Assembly: GCF_042646125.1 (NCBI RefSeq)
Contig: NZ_JBHRSW010000047.1
Location: forward strand, 1-64,000
Source: Glaciecola flavus
Lineage (GTDB): Bacteria; Pseudomonadota; Gammaproteobacteria; Enterobacterales; Alteromonadaceae
DNA: 64,000 nucleotides
Direction of reading: 5' to 3'
Shown: piece by piece, positions 1 through 9,793 of the stretch
Layout: every line of letters starts with the position of its first letter
How positions within the stretch are numbered: position 1 is the stretch's first letter
The notes under the pieces: generated by a model
What the model was told of the DNA's origin: nothing
Database searches by the model: none
Seen by the model: the letters and a program-made list of their open reading frames with translations, nothing else
Position numbers and translations under genes: made by a program

Positions 1-43
1 AGTGTGGGGATTCCCCATGTGAGAGTAGCACATCGCCAGACTC
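1..43 (+). rRNA. rrf: 5S ribosomal RNA, 3' end (partial)
   Basis: The first ~43 bases match the 3' third of a gammaproteobacterial 5S rRNA: the GGGGATTCCCC hairpin of helix IV, the GAGAGTAG loop E strand, and a terminal ATCGCCAGAC strand that would pair with the missing 5' end. A rho-independent terminator follows directly. The rRNA operon therefore ends here and its body lies outside the window. The exact 3' end is uncertain by a few bases. Confidence 0.9.
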
Positions 44-56
44 CTAATCTAGACAC

Positions 57-90
57 AAGCCCCAGCCCATGCTGGGGCTTTGTTGTTTTT
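57..90 (+). terminator. rRNA operon terminator
   Basis: A perfect 10-bp stem (AAGCCCCAGC / GCTGGGGCTT) with loop CCAT lies at 57-80, followed by a T-rich run (TGTTGTTTTT). It sits ~14 bases after the 5S end and terminates the rRNA operon. Confidence 0.9.
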
Positions 91-253
91 GTAAAATGAA
101 AAATTCACAATCGCACCACGAACAAACGCCAATTAAATCCTCTATATACCCACCCTATTCAATGAAGATTTTACCGGTAAGGTAAATTCTTAGATTCTTT
201 CCAAGTACTTCGAATATTGATAAGCTTCTCTTTTTTACTCATAAAAAGTAAAA

Positions 254-1969
254 GTGTCAGAAATTAAATCAATTATAGCTAGGCTTTCAGGACAAGCTGC
301 ATTTGAGAAGGGGCAAGCCTTATTTAATAAGGGTGCTGTTACTGAGTATTTCTTTCAAAATAATGAAATAAGGGCAAAAGTACAAGGTGGCTATCTTTAT
401 GATGTTGCCCTAAGTGTTATAGGAAATAGTTTCGACGGTGGCTGTACTTGCCCAGCATCTGAGGGTTTTGATGTCTGTAAGCATTGTGTGGCGGTATTGC
501 TACATTATGAGCAACAAACAACTGAATTTGCCAAGGCATCGGACAAAGCACCGTTAGAAAGAATTAAGGCGTACATCACTCAATTGCCAACTGACCAGGT
601 TCGTGAAAACTTATTCTCTTTTATCTGTAGCAATCAAGATACCATTGAACAGTGGACCATGCTTGCAGATATCGCCTTTGACCAATTCGATAAAAAAGCA
701 TTTAAAAAAGAAATTACTAAGACCTTACCCATAAAAGATATCTGGAAACATGATCAAGTTCGCGATTACTTTACAAAAGCGAGAACGCGGCTAACCATGC
801 AGCTCGAAATCATTAACAGCTTAGATCCCAGTGCAGCCATTGAGTTACTCATTTATTACATCGAGCGTTATGACAAGGTCAATAGTCGTATTGACGATAC
901 GGCAGGATTTAGGCTGAGCGTTTATTACCTCTTGGAAAAGGCTTTACTTAAAGCTTTTGCGACGGTGACTTGGTCAGACGATCAAAAGGTACTATTTTTG
1001 TTGTCACTAACTGAAACAGAGTATTTAAGCGTTGATTTTGGCGACGTCGGTAAGCGATTTATACAGTTGAACGACGATAAACTAAAAGCAGCCTATTACA
1101 ATTCTCTAGCAGACCTAGTTGATCAAGATCTAAGGAAAAAGTTGCTAGGTGCAAGAGAATTTAATAAATCAAAATTTGAAAGCAGGCTAAACTCACTCGT
1201 CACTTATTACCTTGATACGAAAAAATTAACTAAGGCATTGGAACTGAAAAGTTCGATTGCTTCTTCTGTAGATGATTTTAAGCAAATTATCACAGAGTGT
1301 TTCGAAATAAAAAACTATGAATTGGCCAAAGCCTGTATATCAAGTGCACACAAGTATGCTAAACACACCCATGAAAAGGGATTGCTGGACAAATTTACAC
1401 TTCAACTTGCTGTGGCCGAAGGAGACCAAGAAAAAGCCATTAAAGTTGCATGGGCATTATATAAAAGCAGCTACAACATAGATGATTTTATTGCATTAAG
1501 GTCTTTATATACAAAGGCGTCTATGCCTATCAGCGATTTGGTTACTCGAGCTGAACAAATGCTACTAAAGCAAACTAATGATAGTAAGCCGAGTAGAGCA
1601 TCAAAAGATATTGAGTCTTTGGTGGCACTTTATATTGAGACAAAACAGCTTGAAAAGGCCTTTGATATCGCTCAGAACGTCGAGTTACGAGAAAACCTAC
1701 TGCATACTATTTGTTTGCAATGTATAAGCTCTGAACTACCGGAGCAAGCCTTAGTATTGTATAAAAAACTTATCCATCATCATGCAGCGAAAGGGCGTAA
1801 CCACGGTTACCAGCGCTGTATTGATTTGATGTTAGAGTTGGAAGAAAAGCGAGATATGCTCCCACGAGGCGCAGAAGAGGTACAAAGAATATATCAAGAG
1901 TTGATGAGCTTATACGGTAGCAAGTTGAACTTTATACAGCTATTACAATTGAATTTCGGTGAACTTTAA
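254..1969 (+). CDS. SWIM zinc-finger domain protein
   Basis: 571-residue protein with a SWIM zinc finger near the N-terminus: C64-x-C66-x8-C75-x-H77, the CxC...CxH pattern of that family. SWIM domains are linked to DNA or protein binding, and bacterial stand-alone versions often accompany SNF2 helicases, but no helicase lies beside this one. The remaining ~480 residues are Leu/Lys/Glu-rich and helical, with repeats of paired helices resembling a TPR-like solenoid. The start is a GTG with a poor ribosome-binding site; no better in-frame ATG exists before the finger. It is monocistronic, after the rRNA terminator. The exact function is unknown. Confidence 0.75.
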   Translation: MSEIKSIIARLSGQAAFEKGQALFNKGAVTEYFFQNNEIRAKVQGGYLYDVALSVIGNSFDGGCTCPASEGFDVCKHCVAVLLHYEQQTTEFAKASDKAPLERIKAYITQLPTDQVRENLFSFICSNQDTIEQWTMLADIAFDQFDKKAFKKEITKTLPIKDIWKHDQVRDYFTKARTRLTMQLEIINSLDPSAAIELLIYYIERYDKVNSRIDDTAGFRLSVYYLLEKALLKAFATVTWSDDQKVLFLLSLTETEYLSVDFGDVGKRFIQLNDDKLKAAYYNSLADLVDQDLRKKLLGAREFNKSKFESRLNSLVTYYLDTKKLTKALELKSSIASSVDDFKQIITECFEIKNYELAKACISSAHKYAKHTHEKGLLDKFTLQLAVAEGDQEKAIKVAWALYKSSYNIDDFIALRSLYTKASMPISDLVTRAEQMLLKQTNDSKPSRASKDIESLVALYIETKQLEKAFDIAQNVELRENLLHTICLQCISSELPEQALVLYKKLIHHHAAKGRNHGYQRCIDLMLELEEKRDMLPRGAEEVQRIYQELMSLYGSKLNFIQLLQLNFGEL

Positions 1970-2152
1970 CTCTGATCTGCTAGCTTCATGTCTGCATGAG
2001 GTAACATAAATTGGGGCTTTGCTCCTTAGGTTAATCTAGAAAACCCCGTAACACACTGAAAAGAAACGCATATTTTGAATTGGCATGAGAAATGTAAATA
2101 GGAAATCACAAAACTAATTCAGGTTTTGTACTAACTGCTAAAGGAGATAGTT

Positions 2153-2386
2153 ATGTCTATACTTACCAAAAAAATGATAATGGGTACTTTGCTGACTTTT
2201 TCATGCGTCATGTGCTTTGCTTCAAGTGACTTATTTGAATCTCTTGATATAGACGATAGTGGAACCATATCAGTGACTGAAGCAAGCGTGCACAGCGTGT
2301 TAAATGAAATGTTCACCACGCTGGATGAAAACGCTGACGGTGAACTGAGTTTTGAAGAATTCTCAAAAGCCGGTCTCGAACAATAA
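2153..2386 (+). CDS. Small secreted EF-hand protein
   Basis: 77 residues. Residues 1-23 form a signal peptide (hydrophobic stretch ending FASS). The mature part holds two canonical EF-hand calcium loops, DIDDSGTISVTE (about 31-42) and DENADGELSFEE (about 57-68), each with acidic residues at positions 1, 3, 5 and 12. It should be a periplasmic calcium-binding or buffering protein resembling calerythrin/CREC-like small proteins; no partner is suggested by the neighbours. A strong ribosome-binding site (AAGGAG, 8 bases before ATG) fixes the start. An unrelated inverted repeat (2401-2440) follows the gene. Confidence 0.85.
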   Translation: MSILTKKMIMGTLLTFSCVMCFASSDLFESLDIDDSGTISVTEASVHSVLNEMFTTLDENADGELSFEEFSKAGLEQ

Positions 2387-3063
2387 AGCGTTTAGGGTTT
2401 ATGTTGGTGGTTCTTTGATTTTTGCAAATTCCACCAACATATTAATGGCCACAGCCCAAAAGATCTGCTTTAAAATTATCTTAAATTTTATCTACTAAGT
2501 AAACACTTACATATACTTGATCGACATAATTCGGCTCCGAAAAAAGAACGACTTACATTCGAATTATGTTAGTTCCTTGGAGCAAAAAAGGGTTTATTTT
2601 CAGGAAGTCAGCAGCAATTTTTCTGTCGAATAATTTAAAGCGCAGCGATGTAGTTTTAATCTTCTTGATACAAAAATATCACGCATAAAATTTGATTAAG
2701 CCATAGTACCAAGTTATCTTTTTGGTCACGACAAACGTGCGTGACTAAACGTGAAGATTATGTGATTTACTCTCTTTATGCATTAAAGCGTTGATCAGAA
2801 ATATATTGACTAGATTTCTCTTGCGCGCACCAGTCGTTGCGAGTCATACTAAATAGCGCTACATTAAATGCGCTGTTTTAGCATAATGAAATACTCGCTT
2901 TATAACAGTAAATTCGCAAGCAGTTATTTTTGGTTTTTTGTAAGCAATCTAATTTAGTATTCGATATATGTTACTGAATATCATAATATAAATAGCGCAT
3001 TCACAAAAAATCACAGTACGTAATCCGATAGTAAATGGCCTATCGGTAAAGGCAAAATATTCT
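2387..3063. other. 677-bp intergenic region, no gene seen
   Basis: No convincing coding frame. It contains three inverted repeats: ATGTTGGTGG/CCACCAACAT (2401-2410 and 2431-2440, possible weak terminator of the EF-hand gene, with no T-run); ACATAATTCG/CGAATTATGT (2524-2533 and 2560-2569, 26-nt spacer); and CCGATAG/CTATCGG (3025-3046), just before the next gene. The region is strongly AT-rich and probably holds the promoter of the ToxR-like regulator, but no clear -35/-10 pair stands out. Confidence 0.5.
3025..3046 (+). promoter_or_regulatory. Inverted repeat in the 5' leader of the ToxR-like gene
   Basis: CCGATAG, 8-nt spacer, CTATCGG, ending 17 bases before the start codon at 3064. It is either an operator or a leader hairpin; autoregulation by the downstream wHTH protein is only a guess. 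Confidence 0.35.
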
Positions 3064-5142
3064 ATGGAAACAAGTGCCGAGTTAGCAAAAAATAAAATAG
3101 CATCCTTTGGTCAATTTCGTTTAAATTGCAATTCTGGTATCTTGTCTGACGACGCTAAAAACTATCATTTAGAACCCAAAATATTTCAGTTCCTCTTACT
3201 GCTCATTGCTCATCAAGGCGAGCTTGTTACGAAAGCAAATATCGTTGATTCATTGTGGAATAGCAAAAATACCTCGGATGAAGCAATACGTGCCTTAGTT
3301 AAAAAAACGCGTGAGTCGCTAAAGGATGACGCGAAAGCGCCTAGCTTTATCAAAACAATTCCTACCAAAGGGTATCTGTTTATACCGCCTGTTAAATTTT
3401 CCGATGTCCGTCCTGCGAAGGATCAAAATAAAGCAAAAAGTTATGTATTTATAGCTTCGTTATGCGTAACCGTGATATGTTTGGTCGTCGTATTTTTTTC
3501 TACAAGCTCTAAGCAAGAGAGCCTACCCCCACCAATATCCTCCATTGATAAGCATGTAATTCAATCAAATATTAGTAAAAATGTGAATGCTTACTTTCGA
3601 CATAGCAACCAATATATATTGTTAGAAACAATTTTTGACGATAATGGTCAACACATAAAAATAAGCGCCAACCCCAGCGATATTAGTCATTTTTTATCGT
3701 TTCCTAAAGGTAAAATATCGCGCTTTGGAATTTCAGCAGATAAGCAAGCGTTTTACGCATTGTTTGTTCATGACGAGAAGCAATTTATCAATTATTGGCG
3801 GCTCGATAGTGAGTTGGCGCTTATAGATAACCAAAAGTTTGAAGTTGCTATTGATATAAATAACTTTGTCGCTTTTCACTATGACGAAAATGTAATTATC
3901 TCTTCAGGCTTTGTAGAGAAAGAAAATGCTTTTGTACTAACCTTTTACGGTTTAATCAATGCAAACGAAAGTACAATAAGATTTGAGTCACCTATTGATG
4001 TTGGCAATGATAGTATTCTGGAGATATCTCCTGATCATAAGTATCTATCACTTATTGTCCCTCAAATTGGGCATAGTGAGATGTTTATTTACAATATAAC
4101 TAGTGGTCAAATTTCTGCTAGCAAAACTCTGCCCGTGACAGTTGTGCAGGCACTGTGGAAAGACGATGCTAGCCAGTTGGTGTTTCGTGGTGAACAAGGC
4201 GCATTGTTATCGTATCAGCTAGCTAGCGACACGCTAACAACTTGGAATGAACGTTTAATTGATTCAGCCGAATTATTCGGAATTTGTGGGGACAATTGTT
4301 TTGTGAGCCGCAGTCAGTATATTAAAACGGGGCTGGCTAAATATACTTGGATTGAAGCGTCGATGTTGGCTGATGGTACGGTTATTGAATTTGATGGTAA
4401 TCTTCGGTATCCAGTAAATGCTAAAAACGATTTGTTTTTCATTCACCATAGCAGTAAAGAAAGTAGCTTAGTGAGTCATTCTTTGTCCACCAATCAATCC
4501 GAGACATTGTATACCCTTCAGGGGCCAAACGACATGTCGCAATTAACCGTCAATCAGAGTGGAAGTGCACTGGCTGGCATTTTGAATGGTCGAGTATTTG
4601 TGTTTGATATTGAAGCTTCTACACTAAGAATACTCAATGTCCCGATGGTAGGAATGCGGTTTCCTAAATTTCTGCTAAACCAAGATGATGTCTTATATTT
4701 TACTGCCTCTGACCCGCTAAATGGTGATGCTGTATTTTCTTATGACTTATCACGCGATACATATGAACGTATAGACGTCGGTGTATTAGTTGATTTTCCT
4801 TTGGATAAGGTGCATACACTGAAAATTCATCAATCTGGCTTGCTCCAAGTGTTAAAAAACAGTGATGACAATACATCATCGCCTGTTTTTGAGAGCCTTG
4901 TTTCAAACCCTAGTAGTTGGCAATTAATTGATAGGACTCTACTCGTATTGAGTCATGAATCTCAAGGGGAGCTGCAGCGCTACGATTTGTCTACAGGCGA
5001 AGTAGGGAGTATGCCTTTGCCTGTGCAACCGGTGTTTCCAGAGTTTTTATACGTACCCAATCAAGCACTCTTTGTTTTGCCAATCGTTACGGATGCCAAT
5101 GAACAAATAGTGAAATATCAGGGCTTAACGAAAGCCTATTGA
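3064..5142 (+). CDS. ToxR/CadC-type membrane transcriptional regulator with large periplasmic domain
   Basis: 692 residues. An OmpR/ToxR winged-helix DNA-binding domain occupies about 12-112 (IVDSLWN...EAIRALVKKTRESL, then the typical FIKTIPTKGYLF wing). One transmembrane helix follows at ~126-146. The remaining ~540 residues are periplasmic and beta-rich, with repeated short blades, probably a TolB/WD-like propeller that senses a signal. CadC/ToxR proteins bind DNA from the membrane without phosphorylation. No obvious target operon adjoins: the next genes run in the opposite direction and are SOS genes. The ATG start agrees with the beginning of the wHTH domain. Confidence 0.85.
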   Translation: METSAELAKNKIASFGQFRLNCNSGILSDDAKNYHLEPKIFQFLLLLIAHQGELVTKANIVDSLWNSKNTSDEAIRALVKKTRESLKDDAKAPSFIKTIPTKGYLFIPPVKFSDVRPAKDQNKAKSYVFIASLCVTVICLVVVFFSTSSKQESLPPPISSIDKHVIQSNISKNVNAYFRHSNQYILLETIFDDNGQHIKISANPSDISHFLSFPKGKISRFGISADKQAFYALFVHDEKQFINYWRLDSELALIDNQKFEVAIDINNFVAFHYDENVIISSGFVEKENAFVLTFYGLINANESTIRFESPIDVGNDSILEISPDHKYLSLIVPQIGHSEMFIYNITSGQISASKTLPVTVVQALWKDDASQLVFRGEQGALLSYQLASDTLTTWNERLIDSAELFGICGDNCFVSRSQYIKTGLAKYTWIEASMLADGTVIEFDGNLRYPVNAKNDLFFIHHSSKESSLVSHSLSTNQSETLYTLQGPNDMSQLTVNQSGSALAGILNGRVFVFDIEASTLRILNVPMVGMRFPKFLLNQDDVLYFTASDPLNGDAVFSYDLSRDTYERIDVGVLVDFPLDKVHTLKIHQSGLLQVLKNSDDNTSSPVFESLVSNPSSWQLIDRTLLVLSHESQGELQRYDLSTGEVGSMPLPVQPVFPEFLYVPNQALFVLPIVTDANEQIVKYQGLTKAY

Positions 5143-5164
5143 ACTTGAGTGATTCTACTGAACC

Positions 5165-8100
5165 TTATCTAAATTCTCGGCTTTTAGTATTAAGGTCATT
5201 AAGTAAATGGCTAAGGTCAATCAGTTTCCCTGCAATAACATGCTCTACACCGCCATCTCCTCTTTCTAAAATACCTTTAACCTGGAGTATTTTAGCTTTT
5301 AGGTATGCTTGCTTTTGTGCCCTTGCCGAAGCTTGCCAAACTATTACGTTGGTATTACTCGTGTGATCTTCTAGCGTAATAAAAGTGACGCCGGCGGCTG
5401 TGCCTGGGCTCTGCTTACAAGAGACGACACCAATAACAGAGATATAAGATTTATGTGGTACCTGATTCAAGTGTTTAGCCAAAGTGAACTTGGGCAGTAG
5501 GTCAAAATCTTTGAGTAAGGCAATAGGGTGTTGCGTTACTGACAAGCCTAGGCTCGCATAATCTTCGAGTAGCTCATCAAATAAGCTGGGTTGGCGTAAA
5601 TAGTTTTCCGACGTTGTGTTAATCAAGGTGTTTTTGTTAGTGCCTTGACTTAACAAAGGTAAACTTTCAATTTCATCGAGTAATTGCCAACGTGCTTGGT
5701 ATCGATTTTTATTTAACTTATTGAACGCATCTGCACCTGCTAATGCCTGCAAACACGTGTTAGGTAAGTGTAAACTTTTAAGTTCTTGAATGTGGTTTAT
5801 TTGATTTTTTTGCCTATAGCGAATAAGTTTTTGCGCTGATGTGAGTTTGAGCCCTTTCACTAAGCGAAAGCCCAGTTGTAGTGCGTAATTACCATCAATG
5901 AGACAAAGCGTATGTTCATAACTTGATGCCAAAACACACACGGGTAATACTCGTACCTTATGCTGCTTGGCATCTTGTATAATTTGACTGGGAGTATAAA
6001 AACCCATGGGTAAACTGTTCAGTAAACCTACGTAAAAAACAGCGGGATAATAATGTTTTAGCCACGATGAAACGTAAGCTAAGACAGCAAAAGACGCTGA
6101 GTGGGACTCTGGAAAACCATACTCGCCGAAGCCAGTGATTTGCTCAAAAATTTGCTCGGCAAAGGTTTGCTTGTAACCGCGTTCGGTCATGCCATTGATG
6201 AGCTTATTGCGAAACCTTTCTAACTCGCCCGTTTTTTTCCAAGATGCCATGGCTCGGCGCAGCTGGTCGGCTTCACCACCAGTGAAACCTGCAGCCACCA
6301 TTGCCAACTGGATAACCTGTTCTTGAAAAATAGGAACACCGTTTGTGCGTGAAAGGACATGTTTAACTTCATCAGAAGGGTATTCGATTTTTTCTTTACC
6401 ATCACGTCTTCGTAGGTAAGGGTGAACCATATCACCTTGTATAGGCCCTGGCCGCACAATGGCGATTTGTACAACTAAATCATAGTAGCAAGTCGGTTTT
6501 AATCTCGGCAGCATCGACATTTGCGCACGAGATTCAATTTGAAACACACCTACAGTATCCGCGTTTTGAATACGAGCATACACCTGTTTGTCGTCACCCA
6601 GTTTGGTGATCATAGGAATGGAACAAGTTTGTTCGTATTCATTTTGCAACAAGTCAAAACACTTTCGAATTGCGGTGAGCATACCTAAAGCAAGAACATC
6701 TACTTTCAGTAGTTTCAAACTTTCTAAGTCGTCCTTATCCCACTGTATTACCGTGCGCTCAGGCATTGCTGCATTTTCAATTGGCACCAACTCATATAAG
6801 GGATCATTTGATATAACAAACCCTCCAACATGTTGCGATAAATGCCGAGGAAAACCGATTAGTTGCTCGACTAATGCGACAAAGGTTTTAGCCTGATGAG
6901 AATCGCAAGGTAAACCTAAGTCGGATAATTGATCTTGCCAACTCAGTGCTCTGTCTCGGCGATTAATGTTTTTTATGAAAAAATCTAAGTCGACGGTATT
7001 TAAGCCCAGTGCTTTACCAACTTCTCGCAAGGCACTCTTAAAGCGATAACAAATTACGGTGGCCGCTAAGGCTGTGCGTTGACGACCATACTTTTGATAA
7101 ATATGCTGAATGACCTCTTCTCGGCGTTCGTGCTCAAAATCAACATCAATATCAGGGGGCTCATTTCTTTCTTTTGAGATAAAACGTTCAAATAAAACCT
7201 CAATTTGTGAAGGATCAACGGCGGTAATTTCCAAGCAGTAGCACACCACAGAATTAGCCGCAGAGCCTCGTCCTTGATACAAAATATGTTGAGATTTGGC
7301 AAATTGTACAATTTCGTAAATAGTTAAAAAGAAATGCTCATAGTGCAATTCTTCAATGAGAGTTAATTCTTTTTCGATGATTTTGCGAATGCGAGCACAT
7401 AAGCCTTCAGGAAATCGCAGCTGAATACCTTGCTCGACTAGCTTGCGCAGATACTGTGAAGCGGTGTAGCCTTTAGGGACTATTTCGGACGGGTAGTTAT
7501 ACGCTAACTCTGATAATTCAAAATAGCAGGCATTGGCGAGTAAACAAGCATTTTCTAACCATTCATAGGGATACAGTGCGTTGAGTTTAGGAATAGGACG
7601 TAAACATGCTTCAGCATTGGATTGCGTGTTTCTCCCTAGGTTGTTAATTGTCTGGCCTGTTTTTATAGCGTGTACGCAGTGTAGCAGCGGTAGCCTACTA
7701 GGATCGTGTATTAGAGCACATGAACTGGCAATAATATCCAGTGATAGTGCATCGGCAATTTTTTGTCCGTCAATAATTTCACTTTCTTCGTTTGCGTTAA
7801 GCCAACGTTTTACTACCAAGAACAAACGTTCTTGAAAATTGTCGCGAAGCCAGCGCCCCCACGTCATGTTTTCTTGCAGATTGTTTGCTGCTGGCAGCCA
7901 GAGACAAAAGCAATGCTTGATTGTTTTTAAGTCCCACTCAGCAAGGCTATATTCGCCTTTAGGCGCACGTCTTCGTGCATTAGTAATCACACGGCAACAC
8001 TCACTATATGCTTGTCGTGTAGGGCACAGTAGTACCAAGGTTTGGCCTTTATAAGAAAATTTACTGCCAACAATGAGTTTGATTGGAAGGTGATTGTGCT

Positions 8101-8293
8101 TAATTTCGGTATATGCTCTCACCACGCCAGCCATTGAACATTCATCAGTAATAGCAATGGCTTGATAACCCAAAAAATAAGCTTGTCTGACTAGCTCTTC
8201 TGGGTGTGATGCGGCCTCTAAAAATGAAAAGTTTGACTGACAAACTAGTTCTGCAAAGCTGTGACAATAGTGACTGTTAGCAAAAGAGGCCAT
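5165..8293 (-). CDS. dnaE2: Error-prone DNA polymerase DnaE2 (ImuC)
   Basis: Catalytic C-family polymerase of the damage-induced ImuA-ImuB-DnaE2 mutasome. The N-terminal PHP domain has the DnaE2 pattern (SNFSFLEAASHPEELV, AITDECSMAGVVRAY). The polymerase active-site block PPDIDVDFEHERREEV and a later FPESHSASFAVLAYVSSWLK block are intact. The C-terminal third contains an OB-fold (VIGVVSCKQSPGTAAGVTF). The reading frame is open to 8359, but family alignment begins at the Met encoded at 8293 (MASFANSHYCHSFAELVC), which overlaps the end of imuB by 17 bp. It lies third in an SOS operon. No disruption is seen. Confidence 0.95.
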   Translation of the reverse strand: MASFANSHYCHSFAELVCQSNFSFLEAASHPEELVRQAYFLGYQAIAITDECSMAGVVRAYTEIKHNHLPIKLIVGSKFSYKGQTLVLLCPTRQAYSECCRVITNARRRAPKGEYSLAEWDLKTIKHCFCLWLPAANNLQENMTWGRWLRDNFQERLFLVVKRWLNANEESEIIDGQKIADALSLDIIASSCALIHDPSRLPLLHCVHAIKTGQTINNLGRNTQSNAEACLRPIPKLNALYPYEWLENACLLANACYFELSELAYNYPSEIVPKGYTASQYLRKLVEQGIQLRFPEGLCARIRKIIEKELTLIEELHYEHFFLTIYEIVQFAKSQHILYQGRGSAANSVVCYCLEITAVDPSQIEVLFERFISKERNEPPDIDVDFEHERREEVIQHIYQKYGRQRTALAATVICYRFKSALREVGKALGLNTVDLDFFIKNINRRDRALSWQDQLSDLGLPCDSHQAKTFVALVEQLIGFPRHLSQHVGGFVISNDPLYELVPIENAAMPERTVIQWDKDDLESLKLLKVDVLALGMLTAIRKCFDLLQNEYEQTCSIPMITKLGDDKQVYARIQNADTVGVFQIESRAQMSMLPRLKPTCYYDLVVQIAIVRPGPIQGDMVHPYLRRRDGKEKIEYPSDEVKHVLSRTNGVPIFQEQVIQLAMVAAGFTGGEADQLRRAMASWKKTGELERFRNKLINGMTERGYKQTFAEQIFEQITGFGEYGFPESHSASFAVLAYVSSWLKHYYPAVFYVGLLNSLPMGFYTPSQIIQDAKQHKVRVLPVCVLASSYEHTLCLIDGNYALQLGFRLVKGLKLTSAQKLIRYRQKNQINHIQELKSLHLPNTCLQALAGADAFNKLNKNRYQARWQLLDEIESLPLLSQGTNKNTLINTTSENYLRQPSLFDELLEDYASLGLSVTQHPIALLKDFDLLPKFTLAKHLNQVPHKSYISVIGVVSCKQSPGTAAGVTFITLEDHTSNTNVIVWQASARAQKQAYLKAKILQVKGILERGDGGVEHVIAGKLIDLSHLLNDLNTKSREFR

Positions 8294-9746
8294 GTAAATA
8301 CCATTCGTTATCAGGCGTTTTGTATATCCACATACGCTGGCCATGCTGGCTTTCACCAATGTAATAATCTCTAGTGATATCCTCCCCCTCCCACCAAGCT
8401 GTGTTAAGGCGTTCAGGTCCTTTTATAATAGTAACTTGCTGGGTCAGTATAGCCGGCGTTAGCAAAATACTGGGTCGATCGAACTGGATCTGCTCTTTTG
8501 ACCGTTTTGATGTAGAGGTAAAGGGGATGTATTGACTGGAAGACTCGGGTCGGTAATCGTTGATATAGGTGATCCCTTTTACTTTTTCTTCTCCTAGTTT
8601 ACTGATTAAACGAGAGATCAAAGATAAACCTGCAATTTGATTTGAACGCTTAAGAAATAAGTCGTCACTGCTTATTTGTGTTGTTTCGTATTGATCACAA
8701 TGCAAGGACAAAGCAATCACCGGTGCTTCAAGCCTTATTCTTTCAAATTTTAAGCTAACGATTTCTAGCCAATCGCGACTCTTATAAATAGGTAAAGCAC
8801 TCTCAAAGTGTAAGCAACGACTTGTCGTATCTCTTTGCTTTAACTCGATCTTTATTTGTAAACAGCGCGCGTTACGCACACACAAAAATTGCGATAAATT
8901 TTGTAAACACTGTTCAATGAGAGGTAATAGCTTATCGATGTTTTCAACTTCGTAAAGCAACTCTACTTGCGAGTGAAATTGTGTTGACGGTTGATAGAAC
9001 TTTACTTTAGATGCGGCTAAACCTAAAAGCTCGTTAATGGTATTCATGCTGTGGCGATTTACACGACTGGCAAGCTCTGCTGTGGGTACTTGCTTGAGGG
9101 CTTGTACATCTTTTATACCGACTCGGGCAAGTTTGTTCAGATCTTTAGCATCTATGCTGGTGTATGCCAAGGAACAGCCATCAAGTAGCTGATTGAGTTT
9201 TTGTTTATCTTCGATGATCAGATTTTTTTTAGCATGCAAGGCAATCAGTTTTGCTGCTGGTACCGAGTAGCCAGATGCCGCGACAAACTCATAAGATGTT
9301 TTATTTATACAATACTGAATGACTTGCCAGTACGTGTGTAGATTGCCATAGAGTTTAAGCATGTTTTGCGCGCGTAAAATAAGCCCATTCGGTTTATCTA
9401 TGACAATATCAGCACTGACTAAGTAAAGTTGTTGAGCGAGTTGCTCAAGGGCGTTTTCTTCGAGCTGTGGTTTGTATTCATGTATGCGTAAATCCTTGTG
9501 CATGAGGCTAGCTTTAGCTAAGCCCATTCCACATTGAAGACCTTGTCGTTCGGCAGCTTGATTGATTTGAATCAGTTGATTGTGACTACTGTGGTAAACC
9601 GCTTGAGCTAGCGCTTTATTTAATTGAGGAAGGGTTGATTGCTCTTTACTTATTGTATTGGCGCATGAGTGTTGCGCTTCAATTATATTTAATTGAAGCC
9701 TAGGAAAGTGGACATATAGCCAGATAGATTTTGTATCAAACTGCAT
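8277..9746 (-). CDS. imuB: ImuB, inactive Y-family polymerase-like protein
   Basis: 489 residues. Begins WLYVHFPRLQLNIIE, the usual start of ImuB, and has the DinB/UmuC-like fold with the C-terminal region DYYIGESQHGQRMWIYKT typical of the family (the genotype of 'DNA polymerase Y family protein' beside dnaE2). ImuB is known to lack polymerase catalytic acids and to bridge DnaE2 with the sliding clamp. It is preceded by imuA (48-bp gap) and overlaps dnaE2, so translation is probably coupled. The start is an ATG at 9746. Confidence 0.9.
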   Translation of the reverse strand: MQFDTKSIWLYVHFPRLQLNIIEAQHSCANTISKEQSTLPQLNKALAQAVYHSSHNQLIQINQAAERQGLQCGMGLAKASLMHKDLRIHEYKPQLEENALEQLAQQLYLVSADIVIDKPNGLILRAQNMLKLYGNLHTYWQVIQYCINKTSYEFVAASGYSVPAAKLIALHAKKNLIIEDKQKLNQLLDGCSLAYTSIDAKDLNKLARVGIKDVQALKQVPTAELASRVNRHSMNTINELLGLAASKVKFYQPSTQFHSQVELLYEVENIDKLLPLIEQCLQNLSQFLCVRNARCLQIKIELKQRDTTSRCLHFESALPIYKSRDWLEIVSLKFERIRLEAPVIALSLHCDQYETTQISSDDLFLKRSNQIAGLSLISRLISKLGEEKVKGITYINDYRPESSSQYIPFTSTSKRSKEQIQFDRPSILLTPAILTQQVTIIKGPERLNTAWWEGEDITRDYYIGESQHGQRMWIYKTPDNEWYLHGLFC

Positions 9747-9793
9747 GGTGTAAGCCTATTGCTTGCCAGCCTAAATAGAGCATGAACAAAGCA

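Noticed and set aside
8294..8359. Upstream extension of dnaE2 (22 codons)
   Set aside because: It lies inside imuB and has no similarity to DnaE2 N-termini; the Met at 8293 fits the family start.
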